From Dryococelus australis (Eukaryota; Arthropoda; Insecta; Phasmatodea; Phasmatidae), in NCBI GenBank assembly GCA_029891345.1, contig CM056995.1:79051895-79115894 (forward strand): a DNA stretch of 64,000 nucleotides, given 5' to 3'. The translations under genes were made by a program, and so were the position numbers. This document shows, in pieces, positions 35,701 to 46,869 of this stretch. The notes under the pieces were generated by a model. The model ran no database searches. It had not been told where the DNA came from and saw only the letters and a list, made by a program, of their open reading frames with translations. Every line of letters starts with the position of its first letter. The first letter of the stretch is position 1.

Positions 35701-37360
35701 CAGACTTCAATACAGCATCTTCGACCTGTTTCGATTTTATAGCATGCAAAACGCTATCCAAATCCTGGGAGTCAGTACTAGATTTAGTTGCATTAACAAC
35801 AGTGGCAACTACACTGCCTCTATCAGTAAACTGTGGTGGTAATGAGAATTTCCTAATGTTACAAAATGGTTGTATGTCATTTTCTTCCTCACATGTCAGT
35901 GGCAACTTGTTTACATTGCTATTACCATATGTGTCACCAATATCATATGTCATCCCAGGTTTACTATGCATTTTGTACATGTGGGAAATTCTGCACTCAT
36001 CAACACAATTTGCAGTGTTCCCAACTTCATCTTCATTATTTATTACTATGGTGTTCTTAATATTTCTATCATTAGGCACTAATTCATATTTGGTTCTACG
36101 TGAAACTGTTTCTTGTGTACTAATTGGGTACTCTCCACAAGCTGCTTCATTTCCAGTTGAGTATGAAGTTTCCATGAAACTACTGTTACGGAGGTTAAAT
36201 TTTTCAGTAAGAACATTGTTAACATTTGGTAATGTTACAGAAATTTCACCATTACGCTCACTATTGCTCTGGCAATTTTCTTTAACACTGGTGTCTTGTT
36301 GAGCAGTATTTACTGTTGAACTTTCACTATCTTGGACTTCCTTCGGCTCTAAAAAAAATGTCTGGTTGTTTTTCCTTTTAAGTTCTACATATGCCATAAT
36401 TTTACATATGTCTTTAAAGCCCAACAACCCCCTAGATGTAGAACATCCAACCTCTTCTACATTTGGAATGTAATTAGCACAAACTTCAAAATTATTTTCA
36501 CTCTCTTTAATATTTTCAATACCTGTTTCATGGTTACAGAATACAGAACTTACACATTCCACTGTGTTACAATGAAATGAGTTAGCATTTTCACTTTCTA
36601 TTGAAACACTAGAAGGTACAACACTTTCATTTATCACAGTTCTACTGATATGAGAATTACAACTTTGCTTTCCCTCCTCTGTTGTCGTCAGGTCTGTGTG
36701 CGATTCTTGTTCTGAATGACATTTTAATAACCTATAACACAACTCCAATGGCACTTGCTGATTCCAAGCACAGCTATATGCAATGTCTAGTAGAGTGGTG
36801 CTGTCTGTATAGATCAACTTACCTGATGAGATAACCACGGGATGACAATCGCATAATCCATATTTCTTACGAATGAACTTTTTCAAATGGTGCACAGTAA
36901 ATATTGCTGGACACTCTAGATATCTGCATGGATGTTCTTGGGTAACATTGGGGTTATCATCAAAGTAGCTGAGTGAAATCACTATCGGATCACGTGGTGA
37001 GTACACAACTTCATCTATGGCGTTTACAGTCGAGATGACAGACTTAATTTCCGTGGAGCTATTTCTCTTGGCGAATTCAATTCTTCTTAGAACTTCGCTG
37101 TCATATAGTCCTGGAACAAGCTTGTACACTAATGTTTGATATGTTCTGTCTCTTTTTAGCTCGTTAATGTTTTCGCCACACGACGGACACGTCACCTGAC
37201 GTTTTAAATATGCCACAATACAACTCCTACAAAATAGGTGCATGCAGTCGGTTACCGTGGCATCAATAAGGTAACCTCCACACAGAGGACATATTAATAC
37301 ACTATTTAAGTCTTTTACCAAAGGTTTCTTTGAAAACTTTTCTGATGATACATACATCAT
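32714..37360 (-). CDS. Psc: Polycomb-group RING finger protein, Psc/Su(z)2-like (PCGF family), 1548 aa
   Basis: The sequence shows a C3HC4 RING at residues 24-61 (C24, C27, C39, H41, C44, C47, C58, C61), followed by a linker ending in YKLVPGLY, a hallmark of PCGF proteins. A RAWUL ubiquitin-like domain follows at about 124-213 (LSYFDD, RYLECPA, HLKKFIRKKYGL, LLDIAY, PLELCYRLL). The remaining 1300 residues are acidic and Ser/Asn-rich in the middle, with three 31-residue repeats at about 946-1040. They turn Lys/Arg- and Cys-rich at about 1150-1400. In the family, the RING pairs with Sce/RING1 in PRC1, which monoubiquitinates histone H2A, and the long tail of Drosophila Psc compacts chromatin. 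The INEL...YKLVPGLY linker and the long tail favour Psc/Su(z)2 over the short PCGF3-type proteins; choosing between Psc and Su(z)2 is inference. The start is secure: an in-frame TAA (37361-37363) directly precedes ATGATG. The reading frame has no introns, which is unusual for this size. Its integrity argues for a functional gene. Confidence 0.9.
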   Translation of the reverse strand: MMYVSSEKFSKKPLVKDLNSVLICPLCGGYLIDATVTDCMHLFCRSCIVAYLKRQVTCPSCGENINELKRDRTYQTLVYKLVPGLYDSEVLRRIEFAKRNSSTEIKSVISTVNAIDEVVYSPRDPIVISLSYFDDNPNVTQEHPCRYLECPAIFTVHHLKKFIRKKYGLCDCHPVVISSGKLIYTDSTTLLDIAYSCAWNQQVPLELCYRLLKCHSEQESHTDLTTTEEGKQSCNSHISRTVINESVVPSSVSIESENANSFHCNTVECVSSVFCNHETGIENIKESENNFEVCANYIPNVEEVGCSTSRGLLGFKDICKIMAYVELKRKNNQTFFLEPKEVQDSESSTVNTAQQDTSVKENCQSNSERNGEISVTLPNVNNVLTEKFNLRNSSFMETSYSTGNEAACGEYPISTQETVSRRTKYELVPNDRNIKNTIVINNEDEVGNTANCVDECRISHMYKMHSKPGMTYDIGDTYGNSNVNKLPLTCEEENDIQPFCNIRKFSLPPQFTDRGSVVATVVNATKSSTDSQDLDSVLHAIKSKQVEDAVLKSDDRGVELLSHITSCEKEGECNNNTLQNVTVGDVEELVTKCIKTKLPLVVPKPRSDSLVNTEVPLILTEVPEPIMTDHALLEANDDDLVVQQVMEELMARHSLEGLMVEHGVEDSTAQCIAAEVNFNARTNSDCESYLSYNPNALLANEVIDKELALECESDVFLLCDQSDECSRTMQGSDVSVVDYKVTDGSSSKAVREVLPVVKYEDSVSVFSKGTENSLHKKEDYDEKLDEEIVNAVSDVNNLVSTDLKLPDLEIVRKVDGKEISVDEKDESDMLFCGDNDKHKLESEVSIKLNKIISPFSNFVMEPDAEKLKSIVSQVFSKYEPNCDLFPLQEAKLSADNINMLSTKDKIVGLTKFDGFTRNLVGPLPKLKETLPDCLENTRTNECAGPNVGINVCHFLGFQEEDKPADEKVGHNNTLSRDSVISVCNFLGFEMEDKPADEKVGHNNTLARGSVISVRSFLGFEEEDKPADGKVGHNSTLARGSITEVHDKYMMPELRRWDEDDWISVEPHGDSSQEHVVAETFSQEFIRPVFAQENCCTPNVEVPKSQEHWTDRQNHILDHGKNEDDDGEVTAEKISRQPRIVLHRIKHHSNNSPIPQKVKVKLGKVNCHQEDVHVYSNDDDTKLDGHCLASKVSKFEGKSTFKNIHHQEQCPKGKKIESQITPFHQRKAKWLGSTQKLQCCSTPCKTDQEKKKVTRLAVNAEELCRCEEQTKTFTAMGRQVSENCCVKKRKVGSTESNNASGGQKGVKRPVHKCSRLGSGFSGVGKTSEEGNLNLSCNCEQKTYDKSCVVNKKHDVCPLRNGLGLRSGDKHGSGGGGPEREATLCTMEAKDVRVVVERCDGKLKQLAAFNSSPVKNKDTVDCNDDSSTNFNQDVESKLPSFCVMLTRLSSSASKSTKIAEFSENKVSKTLEVTSFYHGSNTADCEMPQLLAAKTASSVTSPSVSSSQHTSSKNTSNSKNMYSEVNSCTAVFADEELSQDFELNINIRCGK
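34236..34526 (-). repeat. Three tandem 93-bp (31-aa) coding repeats inside the Psc-like gene
   Basis: Three consecutive in-frame units share the core FLGF-(Q/E)-x-EDKPAD-(E/G)-KVGHN, followed by (N/S)TL(A/S)R. They fall at roughly residues 946-1040. The copies differ by only a few residues and the nucleotide copies are also very alike, so the expansion is recent compared with the rest of the tail. The unit is not a domain I recognise. The conserved FLGF hydrophobic core followed by an acidic-basic segment could be a short linear binding motif. Confidence 0.85.
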
Positions 37361-37560
37361 TTACACAAAATATGTAAATCTGCGTGATCTTACAACGTTA
37401 TAAACTTTTCGTAAAAAAAACGGAAAGAAAACTTACAAATACAATTTCTTTGTTTGTAAACGCACTGCAACGCTCATACCCCATAGCCATTGTCAAATAC
37501 AGTTAGCCATGGAAGGATATAACTGCCTCTAATGGCCAAACCTAAATTTACCAAGCACTC
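37361..37560 (-). promoter_or_regulatory. Upstream region of the Psc-like gene with three GCCAT (Pho/YY1-core) motifs
   Basis: Directly upstream of the ATG lie about 75 bases of AT-rich leader. Further upstream are three GCCAT cores within about 50 bases: plus strand at 37486-37490 and 37506-37510, and minus strand at 37532-37536. GCCAT is the core of the binding site of Pho/YY1, which recruits Polycomb complexes in insects. In Drosophila the Psc-Su(z)2 locus is itself a Polycomb target. No TATA box is obvious. The promoter role is inferred from position only. Confidence 0.35.
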
Positions 37561-37944
37561 TCGCCAGGCAAATTTGTTGGTATGAGATCACGATTTCAAT
37601 TCGTACATTAATAAAAACTCAGTTTATTAAACTTCATTTAAAACTTAGAAGACCGATTAAAGTGGTCGGGAGTACTGAAGAGACATCCTTATAACACGTA
37701 TAATTATTGCAATATAAACGTAGGTTTAGTAAATCCAACAACAATTAAGAGGAACTGGTGCGAAATTCAAAACCATTGTTTTCCTATTGAAGAATTAAAT
37801 TCCCGCTACGTGTACAGAAACTAACAGAAAGCCATTTTGATGAGATTGTGGAAGTCGATTTTGAGTATTAATTTATTATTTGGTAGTTTAGCAACAGTTA
37901 AACTGGGTATCACGATATTACTTTATCTCATTTCTTACCTCCTT

Positions 37945-38290
37945 TAAAAAGTATTTGAACACTAATTTATAGGAGATTGCTGCAGCATTTTGAGAGTCAC
38001 AACACTTTTTCAAATTTTCAGTTTGGCTTTAGGAAACCCACATCAACAAATGAAGCAATTTTACAAACCAACACAATCCATTCTTAACACACTTGATAAA
38101 AAGATGCAAACTAATGGAATACCTTGCGACATCACTAAAGCATTCTATTGTGTAAATCACAAAATACTTATAGAAAAATTTAAGATTTATGGAGTCTCCG
38201 GTACACCAAATTTACTAATAAGTTAATATCTTTCGAACAGACAATGACGTGCTGGTAAATTGAGCATCAGGGAATGTTTGGGGTTTAGGA
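37945..38290 (+). pseudogene. Non-LTR retrotransposon (LINE) reverse transcriptase fragment
   Basis: Translation in shifting frames gives LIYRRLLQHFESHN, FQFGFRKPTSTNEAI, LDKKMQTNGIPCDITKAFY, CVNHKILIEKFKIYGVSGT and then YLSNRQ. This is the finger-palm part of a jockey/CR1-like RT, including the first catalytic Asp region (CDITKAF). A position that is usually Asp after KAF is Tyr. At least one frameshift, near 38085, and several stops are present. The YxDD box and the ends of the element are missing. Confidence 0.8.
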
Positions 38291-40759
38291 TGGATGACTG
38301 TGAGGCCTTAGTTAAGAGCATTAGTTGTTGATGTGGCTCGTGGGCCAATCACCCTAAAGTGGCCCCCTAATGTTCCGCCGTCTTGTCGCTGCTGCCGATT
38401 ATGAACTTCTGTAATCCACATATGCCTGGTCTAATAGACAAGCTTCTCTAAATGATTCTACACTCCGATAGAAACTATTTAAGGCCATTCACATGCCAAT
38501 TATTTTACCTCATTTGATAGAAACCGGTTATATGTTCGTGATGCGGATAGAATAAATAAAATGAATGTGAATTCACATTGATCGTGTTTTATTTACTTAG
38601 ACCCTCATTAGAGACAAAGAAATTTACAGACTCCACTAAAGTAAGGAGTGCACTGACTCCCACAAAAAAGGTGCGAAACATACATAATGATTATAGTACT
38701 TTGTGCAATATGCCCCAATCATTTGCAGTATGACTGGGGTTGGTGAGTGGCCTGCTCCTCGTATGAAAACCAGTTGTAAGTTCCCAAAAATATTAGATTA
38801 ATACTATTGATATGCTATATGACGATACAAAGTCATGATGGTCCGGAGAGGATGCACACATACGTCCTCTCAGCTCCAAGACAATGATGTTACTACAGTT
38901 TGGGGGGCACGGAACCTTCTCACTGTCTGTGTGTTCACATGTCATTATGAAAAAACGCATAATTATATTTTATATTTAACATAAATGGAATGGCTGGTCA
39001 CTGAAGCATGAAAATGGTGCGAGACAATTTGATAACACTTAAATTTATTATTAAAACTAATAATTATGGAAATATAAACTATGAACTGCGAGTTTTTTTT
39101 TTGGGACGCTACCATGCTGTATGCTTTTAACTTGTTGTATAAAGTTTGTCTTTCTACATGGACGTTACTGTGTCATTTAATGTATCCCTTTTGAAATATA
39201 CTATCTCACGTGACTGTTTTGCCTGTACTTACTTCGACAACATACATTGAATCAAACAAAAACACTCATATTATACTATTTACATAAAAGTGTGGTTATG
39301 CTGCCATGTAGTCTCTTACTGTATGCTGCTTACGGCCTAAAGACGACATTACCTCAATGTTCTGATCTGCTACCGAACAGGTTACTGATGCTACTGTCTG
39401 TTATTGGTTTTTTACATCTACAATGACATTATGACTAAAGAATAGAGCGTGCACTGACTGTGGTAACTGTACAAATTATATTCAATTTTAAACTGCTCAG
39501 CACCGCTAAAAAAAACTTGCATATTAAGTGACATGTAAATTTACAAGGGAACACATGGCGCTCTCACACCATACTGAACGAAATAAAAACACATGACACA
39601 AAACTAAATGAACACACCATTCGTCTACGTAAATGATGTGTACTAATATTATGCAGTATTTACAGTGTCTGACCATATACAAGAAGTGGCGCCCTACTGT
39701 TGACTTTTCACATACGCCATACACCTATGACATCTTTACTGTACAACATAATGAATTTTTTTTTCAGCAATATTTTCCCACCTTCAGGAGTTCTTTTCCA
39801 TCAAGTGTGGCCTACAAGTTCATTCCTGCACAATTTCTCTCCCAGTGAACGTTTCTTTGTACAAAGTGTTCATCCTACAATTATCATTTTTCATGCTCAT
39901 GCCTTGTGCACCCAAATGTACCTACATGCGCCCTCATGAATAAGTTCCTTAGGACCATTGGGTCCCCATGTTTGGCTATTGGCGAATCTTCCTAACACTT
40001 TCCTGTCATTTCAGGGCCAACACATCAAGAAAATATAGCGAGAAAGACTGAAAACAGAAACGTGGGAATTTTGGCACCAGAATCACCATTGTCCTGGACA
40101 AGCAAGTAAAGTCAGACATCTTAAGCCAGTGCATCATCTTCATGGATCGTCGCAGCGTCCATTACATCAGAAGAACACTGTCCTCTTAGCACGTCGTCAT
40201 GTGAAGGGGAGTGAGCCACCTCCTTACCTACCTTTGCAATGCTGTGCCATCTAACCTACCCGCGATGCGTCACCAGCATGTCTGCTGCGGACAGTGAGGC
40301 CACGTGGCCCAGTGAAGACTAACACAACATGTCAACCATGCCACAATTTCAAACACAGATATTCATACAGGCAAACAACCAATGGGAAACCATCCTTATT
40401 GTATACATAGTGCCAATGGCCAACTCCAAAACAGGACCAGTTTTCGCTAGAGTTCTTTCAAGGAAAAAAGTGCATTTTGCACAAAGCTGGCACAACCCGA
40501 TGACTGAGGGAGGAAGACGGAATTATAAATTCAGAACTGTTCGAAGACGCATGGTGACAAACACTTTCTCAATGCCCAGGGAATTTATGTATTTGTTGCA
40601 TGAAACCTTAACAGCTACAACGATTCCTCAACCCAGTCTGCACTCCAACATCTAAACATATGCAACCCAACCTATTAGTTTACAACATTCATCATCATGC
40701 TTCCAAAACATTTTGAGTAATTATGTAAGGGTGGACACTCGGAATCAAGGGGAAGTTAT
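38291..40759. other. Non-coding DNA at the shift to GC-richer, retroelement-rich sequence
   Basis: No gene recognised. A 108-codon frame at 40329-40655 is hydrophilic, matches no family I know and probably belongs to retroelement debris. Confidence 0.5.
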
Positions 40760-41935
40760 GGGAAAAATGAAGGTCTTCAGTAAAAATCTGGGAATGGGCG
40801 CCAGTGCTAGTGTCAACCAGAACAGATTGGGGGTTGCGAAGGCCGACGGCCTATGTAGCCTCCCTGGTAGTCACTCCACCTTTAGAAATCCTGGGTAAAC
40901 TGGAGTTACCGTGCTCACTCCCAATGCTGCAACAATCTCCATTGTATTATATCTAGTGGTGCCTAGTCTAGATGGGACTGTTGGGCGCCTCCAAATGCCA
41001 GTACACAAGTTTAAATGGACTGTTCTGGCCTCCCAATGCCCTAATTACTCACGTGGTTTTTACATTAAGAAAACGTAGTAAATCGCAAGATGCGGCTGGA
41101 CTAAAAAATACATCGGTATTCCGTCATGATAATTTATTTTATATCTTTTTCAATACAGAGCGCTTACATTATATGGTTGCGGTTATAGCAAGGCCAGCTC
41201 TGAAGCTGTAAAAATGGCTGTATGCCTACATAAAACATTTGTGCTATAAAAATCCCGGCCATGTACAATATAGCCCGAGTTGTGAGGTGCAGCTTACCCA
41301 GGCTAACAAAAACAATCAAGGTTCCAATAGAATTACATTAAGAAACGAAAATTAAATATGATTGGTGGCCATGGCATGGTAGCCACCTCACATGTAGACG
41401 AGTAGCAGACTCACTAGCATTGGCACAAGGCCCTCTCATTGCCTGCAACTGCCGCCAACATGTCACGTGACTTAATAATCATGCAAAAATATGGATTGAA
41501 GTATACAGCAATAGGGTTCAAAAGTTATTTATAAATTATTACTTGTGTGATAATCTAACCTCATTTTCGTGCAGGAGTAGTTACACTGTTTATAAAGACC
41601 AGGGTTCTTCCTCGTCTGAACTGGTATTTTTAATAGATGTAATATTAATGGCAAAACATCTTATAGATAATTCCAACCCTGGAAAACACACACAATGAAC
41701 TAGATGGACACACCACATGCATCGGTTGGTTCGATAGCCGAAAATTCAGTGATACTGGCATTAGCCAGTGTTTCAGTACTATCATTTTAGCTCATGGTTG
41801 TCTATTTTTCCAGTTATGTTTCCATAGTGTGTTTCGAACATCAGTAAATATTAGTTAATATTGGCACACTGTTAAGATGCTGGTTCACTCTTTGCAAGTT
41901 CCACTATCAAGTGTCCAATATAGGGGCTGTGCGGA
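40760..41935 (+). repeat. 1.2-kb dispersed repeat, copy A (inverted partner at 48255-49590)
   Basis: Reads in the same direction as the minus strand of 48255-49590. Shared words in order are GGGAATGGGCGCCAGTGCTAG, AAATGG(A/G)CTGTTCTGGC, CGGTATTCC, CAATACAGAGC, CCACCTCAC, CCCTCTCATTG, GGTTGGTTCGA and TTAATATTGGCAC. Divergence is substantial. Very short reading frames inside are not convincing genes. The family is unidentified; an LTR or a non-autonomous DNA element are both possible. Confidence 0.7.
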
Positions 41936-44639
41936 ACGCATAGACCATTGTGGCATGTGATATCTTATACACTTAATAAAAATACGAATATCACTAAACA
42001 ACATATGACACTAAAATTAATAAATGGAGACTGTTTGTCTCGGTAGTTATGTTTAGCAAAGGTTAGAAAAGGAACAATAATAATAACACACATTATATGA
42101 CACGCTGATATACAACAACCCTCATTGAAAACAAAACAAACACTACAGAATCAAAACAATAGCATGTTTACCGAATCGCACAGGTGATAGATAGGTGCAA
42201 TGAACTCACTGAATTTAAATATATTGATTACTCTCAAAACAAAACATAAAGACTTTGCACTACACCACACTACACTGCATGCACATGTTCATACACATGG
42301 GACAGTGGCTTCAGCTATAACGACCAAACATAGTACAGAATGGTTGTTTTAGCTTCTCGAAGGCGACATGTTGAGTGGGTATAGGGGAAAAGAACGCAGT
42401 CCACGTTATGAGCCAAGTTAAATATCTGCAGTGGTGGGAGAGAAGTATCTATGGCATGCTCTTGGTGTTGGAGGTTATATCATGACCACTGGGAGTCTCC
42501 GCAAGACATTTGCAGGACATATTCTATATAGACTGTGACCTTTGTCAGCCAGATGCTCGAACTGCAGACTGCCAAGTATAACAAGCGAACAGATTTTTCA
42601 CACGACATAGATAAGGGTTACCAGAAGCAGAAGCGATGAGTAGCGAATTTGATGGTGCTTTTCATCACCAACAACAGAACTGTAACCCCACTAGGGGTGG
42701 ATAACACTCCAATTTCATCAACTTCGAACATTGCAGATTCCGACATGCAGATGTTATACATGCACAGTCCAACCAGCAGGGATTCCAGTTGACCTGGTGT
42801 CATGTGATCAAATGAGGATTGAGGATAGGTTAGGGGAGCAGTAAATAGAAAACATTTAAAACTGAAGTTTAGTGTTTGGGTTACCCGGGATGCCAGACAT
42901 TATTCTCCAGAATAATGCCAATGATGTTGATAGAGATGACTCGTCCTCAGGGTCGTTCGGCCAATGACCACGACGTAATATCTCCAGGGATTGGAAGTAC
43001 TCCTCTGAAAAGTATTGTATATACTTGCTTGTGGCGCTGTGGAATATCAGGGCTCCCTCATGCCCATACGACACTTTAGTTATGTTGCAATTACATGTGA
43101 CAATTTAAAAACACTCATTATACTCTCTGCATACTTGCGATAAAATTGGTGGGAGAAGGCCCGTACCTCAAAGGCCTTGTGGCTACCTGAAATAAATACC
43201 AGCAGTATTTTACTTCACTGCATAATTTATTCGGTATTACTCTACACATCTCAATTGAGGCAACATACACTTGCTGCTGAGATAGACCCGTCAGCGTGGG
43301 TTAAACAGAATAAAAGACACATGGGTTGAACGAATAAAATCCACCGAGGCGAAGCAAGAAATGGGTGGTTCGAAGGGCGGAGTCTTAGCGGCAGATAAAA
43401 CAATGGTTCTGGTTAATTAACAAAGTCTATTGCTGAAGAAATGATTATGCAAAAAGTTGATGACCACCGAGCATGCGAAACACGAGTCACGACATAACGA
43501 GCTGCACCCCTCGCAAGATGGACTGTGAGGAACTTGTAAAGTACGGCGTGCTGGAGGGCTTCACAGGTTAGCACCCTATGAGGGATTACTTTCTAGAAAT
43601 CATCCTTGCATGAAAAATACTTTACACTTGCCTTTGGAGATTAAAACACATTCCTAAAATTAAGTCTTGCACAACAAAAAGACATACGTGCATAATAAGT
43701 CTATGATATGAGATGGGGATGGTTACATGTGAGAATGAAAAATATGGCATATAAAGAAAAGCACATCAAAAGAATACACTAGGGCATTAAGGCATTTAAT
43801 TGGTGTGTTTGAGTGCACATATGTCTTGGTGTATCACTTGCAATTCAGATAAGCCCTTTAGTAACATGAAACGTAAAATGTGGGATTTCTATTGATATCA
43901 CTGCGCTCTGGCGCTCACTGTACTTGCGTTGCTCCTGTGGCACTACCAGTTTGCTGCACCTGGGCCACCTACAGCGTAGAGTGCGTACACTTCCAATGTT
44001 GCTTGGAATGCTTGCTGATTTTCCGCAGTAGGCAAATGGACTTCTGGAAGGGAGTACGCAGCACGCATTGTGTGGGTAGTTGCATTCGCAACACATCACT
44101 GGTCGCAGTGGCATAAACTCGGCGTTGACATATCAGCCCCTTATGCTCCAGAACAACCAGCTGCTGCCGATGTCCCCTCCAGTCTTGCACACTGTGTGGT
44201 GTAGGAATTCCCACGCATGTAATACATTGTGTCGGCGACTGTCTCTTCCGCTGTGACTGTCGAAGTTGCCATGAGTCAACTGTTCTGCTATTGCTGCTGC
44301 TGCTGTTTTCGTGCGCATACTGTTGTCGCCACTGGTAGCTATCCAGACTGGTGACTACTGGGGGTCATCGGCCACTCTCGGGTGACTCCCAGCTGTTGTT
44401 GGCAGTGCTTCTCTGCTTGCTGGCATCCTTTCCCCATCGAATGTTAGGTTCGTGACAGTGGGCATCCTATGGCCACATTGGGGAAACTTCCCCAGATGTG
44501 CCGCACTTGATTCGAGTCCCGGGTCTAGGATGGGGGCGCTCGTAGTAGTTGCAACATCAAACGCCTCGGTATCGGATTCCCAATGTTCGCCTCTCTGGCG
44601 CCATGTTGCTGGGTGACATCATGCTTTCTGCACCTGCTG
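41936..44639. other. Unassigned GC-richer DNA between repeat copy A and the gypsy relic
   Basis: Probably includes the 3' tail and end of the minus-strand gypsy relic, but no LTR could be delimited by eye. Reading frames are under 90 codons and overlapping on both strands. Confidence 0.45.
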
Positions 44640-44800
44640 TTGCTGTACCTGGGGTTCTAGTTCACTTGCAAACTCCTCACAAGCTTGCTGCTCCTCAGTA
44701 CATGCTTCCTACGCCTCAGTGTATTGTTCCTGCTCCTCGGTACATGCTTCCTGCTCCTCACTTGCATCTTGCTTTCCGCTTGCTTGAGGTGTTGGGAACA
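44640..44800 (-). repeat. Short imperfect tandem repeats beyond the gypsy integrase
   Basis: About five imperfect copies of CTCCTC(A/G)GTACATGCTTCCT-like units, 27-32 bases long, occur head to tail. On the minus strand they would encode Glu/Gln-rich words (EEQEACTEEQEQYTEA) with stops. They follow the integrase in minus-strand order and are probably part of the variable tail of that element. Confidence 0.6.
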
Positions 44801-44933
44801 CAGTTTCCACTGTGTTTCCATCGTTTCCATCAGCTTTGCCGGCGCTCGCATGACACCCCGTCCGGCATCGGCAGTATGTCAGCATCTTGTGCTAGCACTA
44901 CAGTGGAAGGTGCTGCAACACCTTCCTCCTCCA

Positions 44934-45900
44934 TCACTTATGCTCCTTGCTCGGCAGGTGGTGTGCCGTCGTGGGGTGTTTGGGATCCGGGTGCATCTTC
45001 GCCGTGGATGTCTTTGGCGACAGATTGTTTGCATCCCGATATGCCCTTATGCATTTCCTTCCCACTCGGATCAGGTAGGTACTGGATCCGATGCTTTTTA
45101 TGACCTGGTGAGGACCCATCCAGTGTGCAGCGAGTCCGGTGCAGAAGTTCTGTCACACTGTGGACTGTCTATGTGCTTTCAGGTACACCTGTTGCCCTGT
45201 TCATAGTGCTGGTGGCGGCCTGGTACTCGTGGAGACCCACCCCACGATGTAGCGCTTCTGCCATTCCACCAGTTCTTTGTTTTTCTGGCTGTGTTTTTCA
45301 CACTATGCCATGATGCCTCTGTTACTCTCGTCACTTGCGGTTTGTGGGGAATTCTTTTCGCCGGGTCTGTTACATATTGCCGTAACAGTATGTTTGCTGG
45401 CGTGCCCTGTTGTAGTGTTGGCATGATGGTGGAGGGTGAAGAGGTCAGCAGGTAGGTGTTCTGCCCAGCCTGTGTGTAACTCACACACGCAGCCACTGTT
45501 GCACCTTTAGGTCTTGATTGTGGCGCTCCATAGGGTTAGCTCTGGGATGGTACACCACCATCTTCAAAAGTTACACCTCCTCTGGGTGCATATTTCCTGC
45601 CACTTAGTTCGGAGAATTGAGTTCAGTTTTCATTGAGCACAGTTTAGAGTACTCCCAGAATGCGGAAAATACTCATTCTGGCATCTTCACGATACTCGTC
45701 ACTCGAACGCTGCTCATCACGTAAGCTTCAATCGACCGGGAAAAGTTATCCATTATCACATGGTTAAATCTACCCCCACCCCCCTCTACCAGATGTTTGT
45801 GGGTATAGTCCCATCAAGTCGAGACTAACAGTCTTGAAGGGCCGACGGGCAAATGTGGCTGTTACTCCTGAAACCCATCATTCCTTCACAATTCAAAAGT
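44934..45900 (-). pseudogene. gypsy integrase, highly degenerate
   Basis: In broken frames the minus strand gives YEQNYVKCQTFEL (zinc-binding end), LMGLYPQTSGRGG and FSRSIEAYVMSS (core start), then HTGWAEHLPADLFTLHHHAN and finally GPHQVIKSIGSSTYLIRVGR (C-terminal domain). The parts are collinear with the better preserved integrase at 60528-61112. Stops and frameshifts are frequent and the second and third catalytic residues cannot be placed. Confidence 0.7.
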
Positions 45901-46133
45901 TTGACACTTCACGTAGTTTTGCTCATATCTCATTGCATCACGTGTCAATCTGGGCCAGAAAAAGTATAGTTACACATTCATTAGTGTCTGTTCCATTCCT
46001 GGGTGTCCTACTTTATGACTAGCGTGCACATTTTCTAAAAAAATTTCCCTCCAGTTTGGTGTCATGTACAGTCTCCATTTCGTTGCATCCTTTGCTTAGC
46101 AAGTTTCCAATCGAGTGTAAAAAAACTAGCTAT

Positions 46134-46869
46134 TTATATATCTACTGCTTGGGACTCACACAGTGCCTTTTTCTCCCTCGCCAGAGCACAACTGTCTTGC
46201 ACACTCATTATATCGCGGTACAAGGCATCGACTAACACTTTGGTGCTTACAACCTGGAGTTTGTTTATGTTTATCTCGCGGAACAATTCTTGTGGATCTG
46301 GCGGTAACACATCGTCCCATGCTGCCTCATATGTAATGATCGTGCTTGTGTCTGGCATGCATGAAAAAACTTCTGCAAACTGATTTTCTTTCCCGGGAAC
46401 ATGCTCCACAGTGAAGTCGTACATCTGTAGAAGCAACGCTCACCGGGTCAGCTTACTTATTGCCTCCTTCAATACGTGATACTAGATATATGTTGTCTGT
46501 CCTGAGAGTAAAGCGCTGGTACTGCAGGTAGGTTGTGTATTTCTTGACGGCCCATACGATTGCTAACATTTCACTCTCTTTAACGTCATAGCTTCTTTCC
46601 ACCTGGCCTAATTTCGTGCTTGCGAAATCAATAATGCATCTCGTGCTATCTTCTGTACATTGGTACAGCACAGCACCCAGCCCCTCCTGGCTGGCATCTG
46701 TCTGTAAATACAAATGCTCTCCTGGATAGTATCTTGCGAGTTTAGGGTAGGAATGGAAACTTACATTATTCTTGTTGAACACATTTTCTTCCATATCACA
46801 CCCCACAATCTGTTTCTGAGATGAAAGAGGTGAAAGGAGGTATGTTAGACTGAAACATGACTGAAACAT
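46134..46869 (-). pseudogene. gypsy RNase H, split by a frameshift
   Basis: The first part (46869-46453) has YLQTDASQEGLGAVLYQ with the first catalytic Asp, then VKESEMLAIVWAVKKYTTYL and FTLRTDNIYLVSRI. A one-base shift near 46445 moves the homology to a second frame, with LLLQMYDFTVEHVPGKENQF. The family motif ADALSR is changed to AEVFSC. The downstream AAWDDVLPP tether is typical of this element family. Confidence 0.85.

Noticed and set aside
33081-36302. Several plus-strand reading frames up to 240 codons
   Set aside because: They lie antisense within the Psc-like coding sequence and show no family features; they are shadows of the real frame.
37428-37440. Minus-strand GTAAGT upstream of the Psc-like ATG as a 5' UTR splice donor
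   Set aside because: Only about 75 bases separate it from the ATG, and no pyrimidine-rich acceptor lies between, so an intron would be implausibly short.
44549-45206. Plus-strand frames of 173-184 codons
   Set aside because: They read antisense through the tail and integrase end of the minus-strand gypsy relic and consist of translated repeats.
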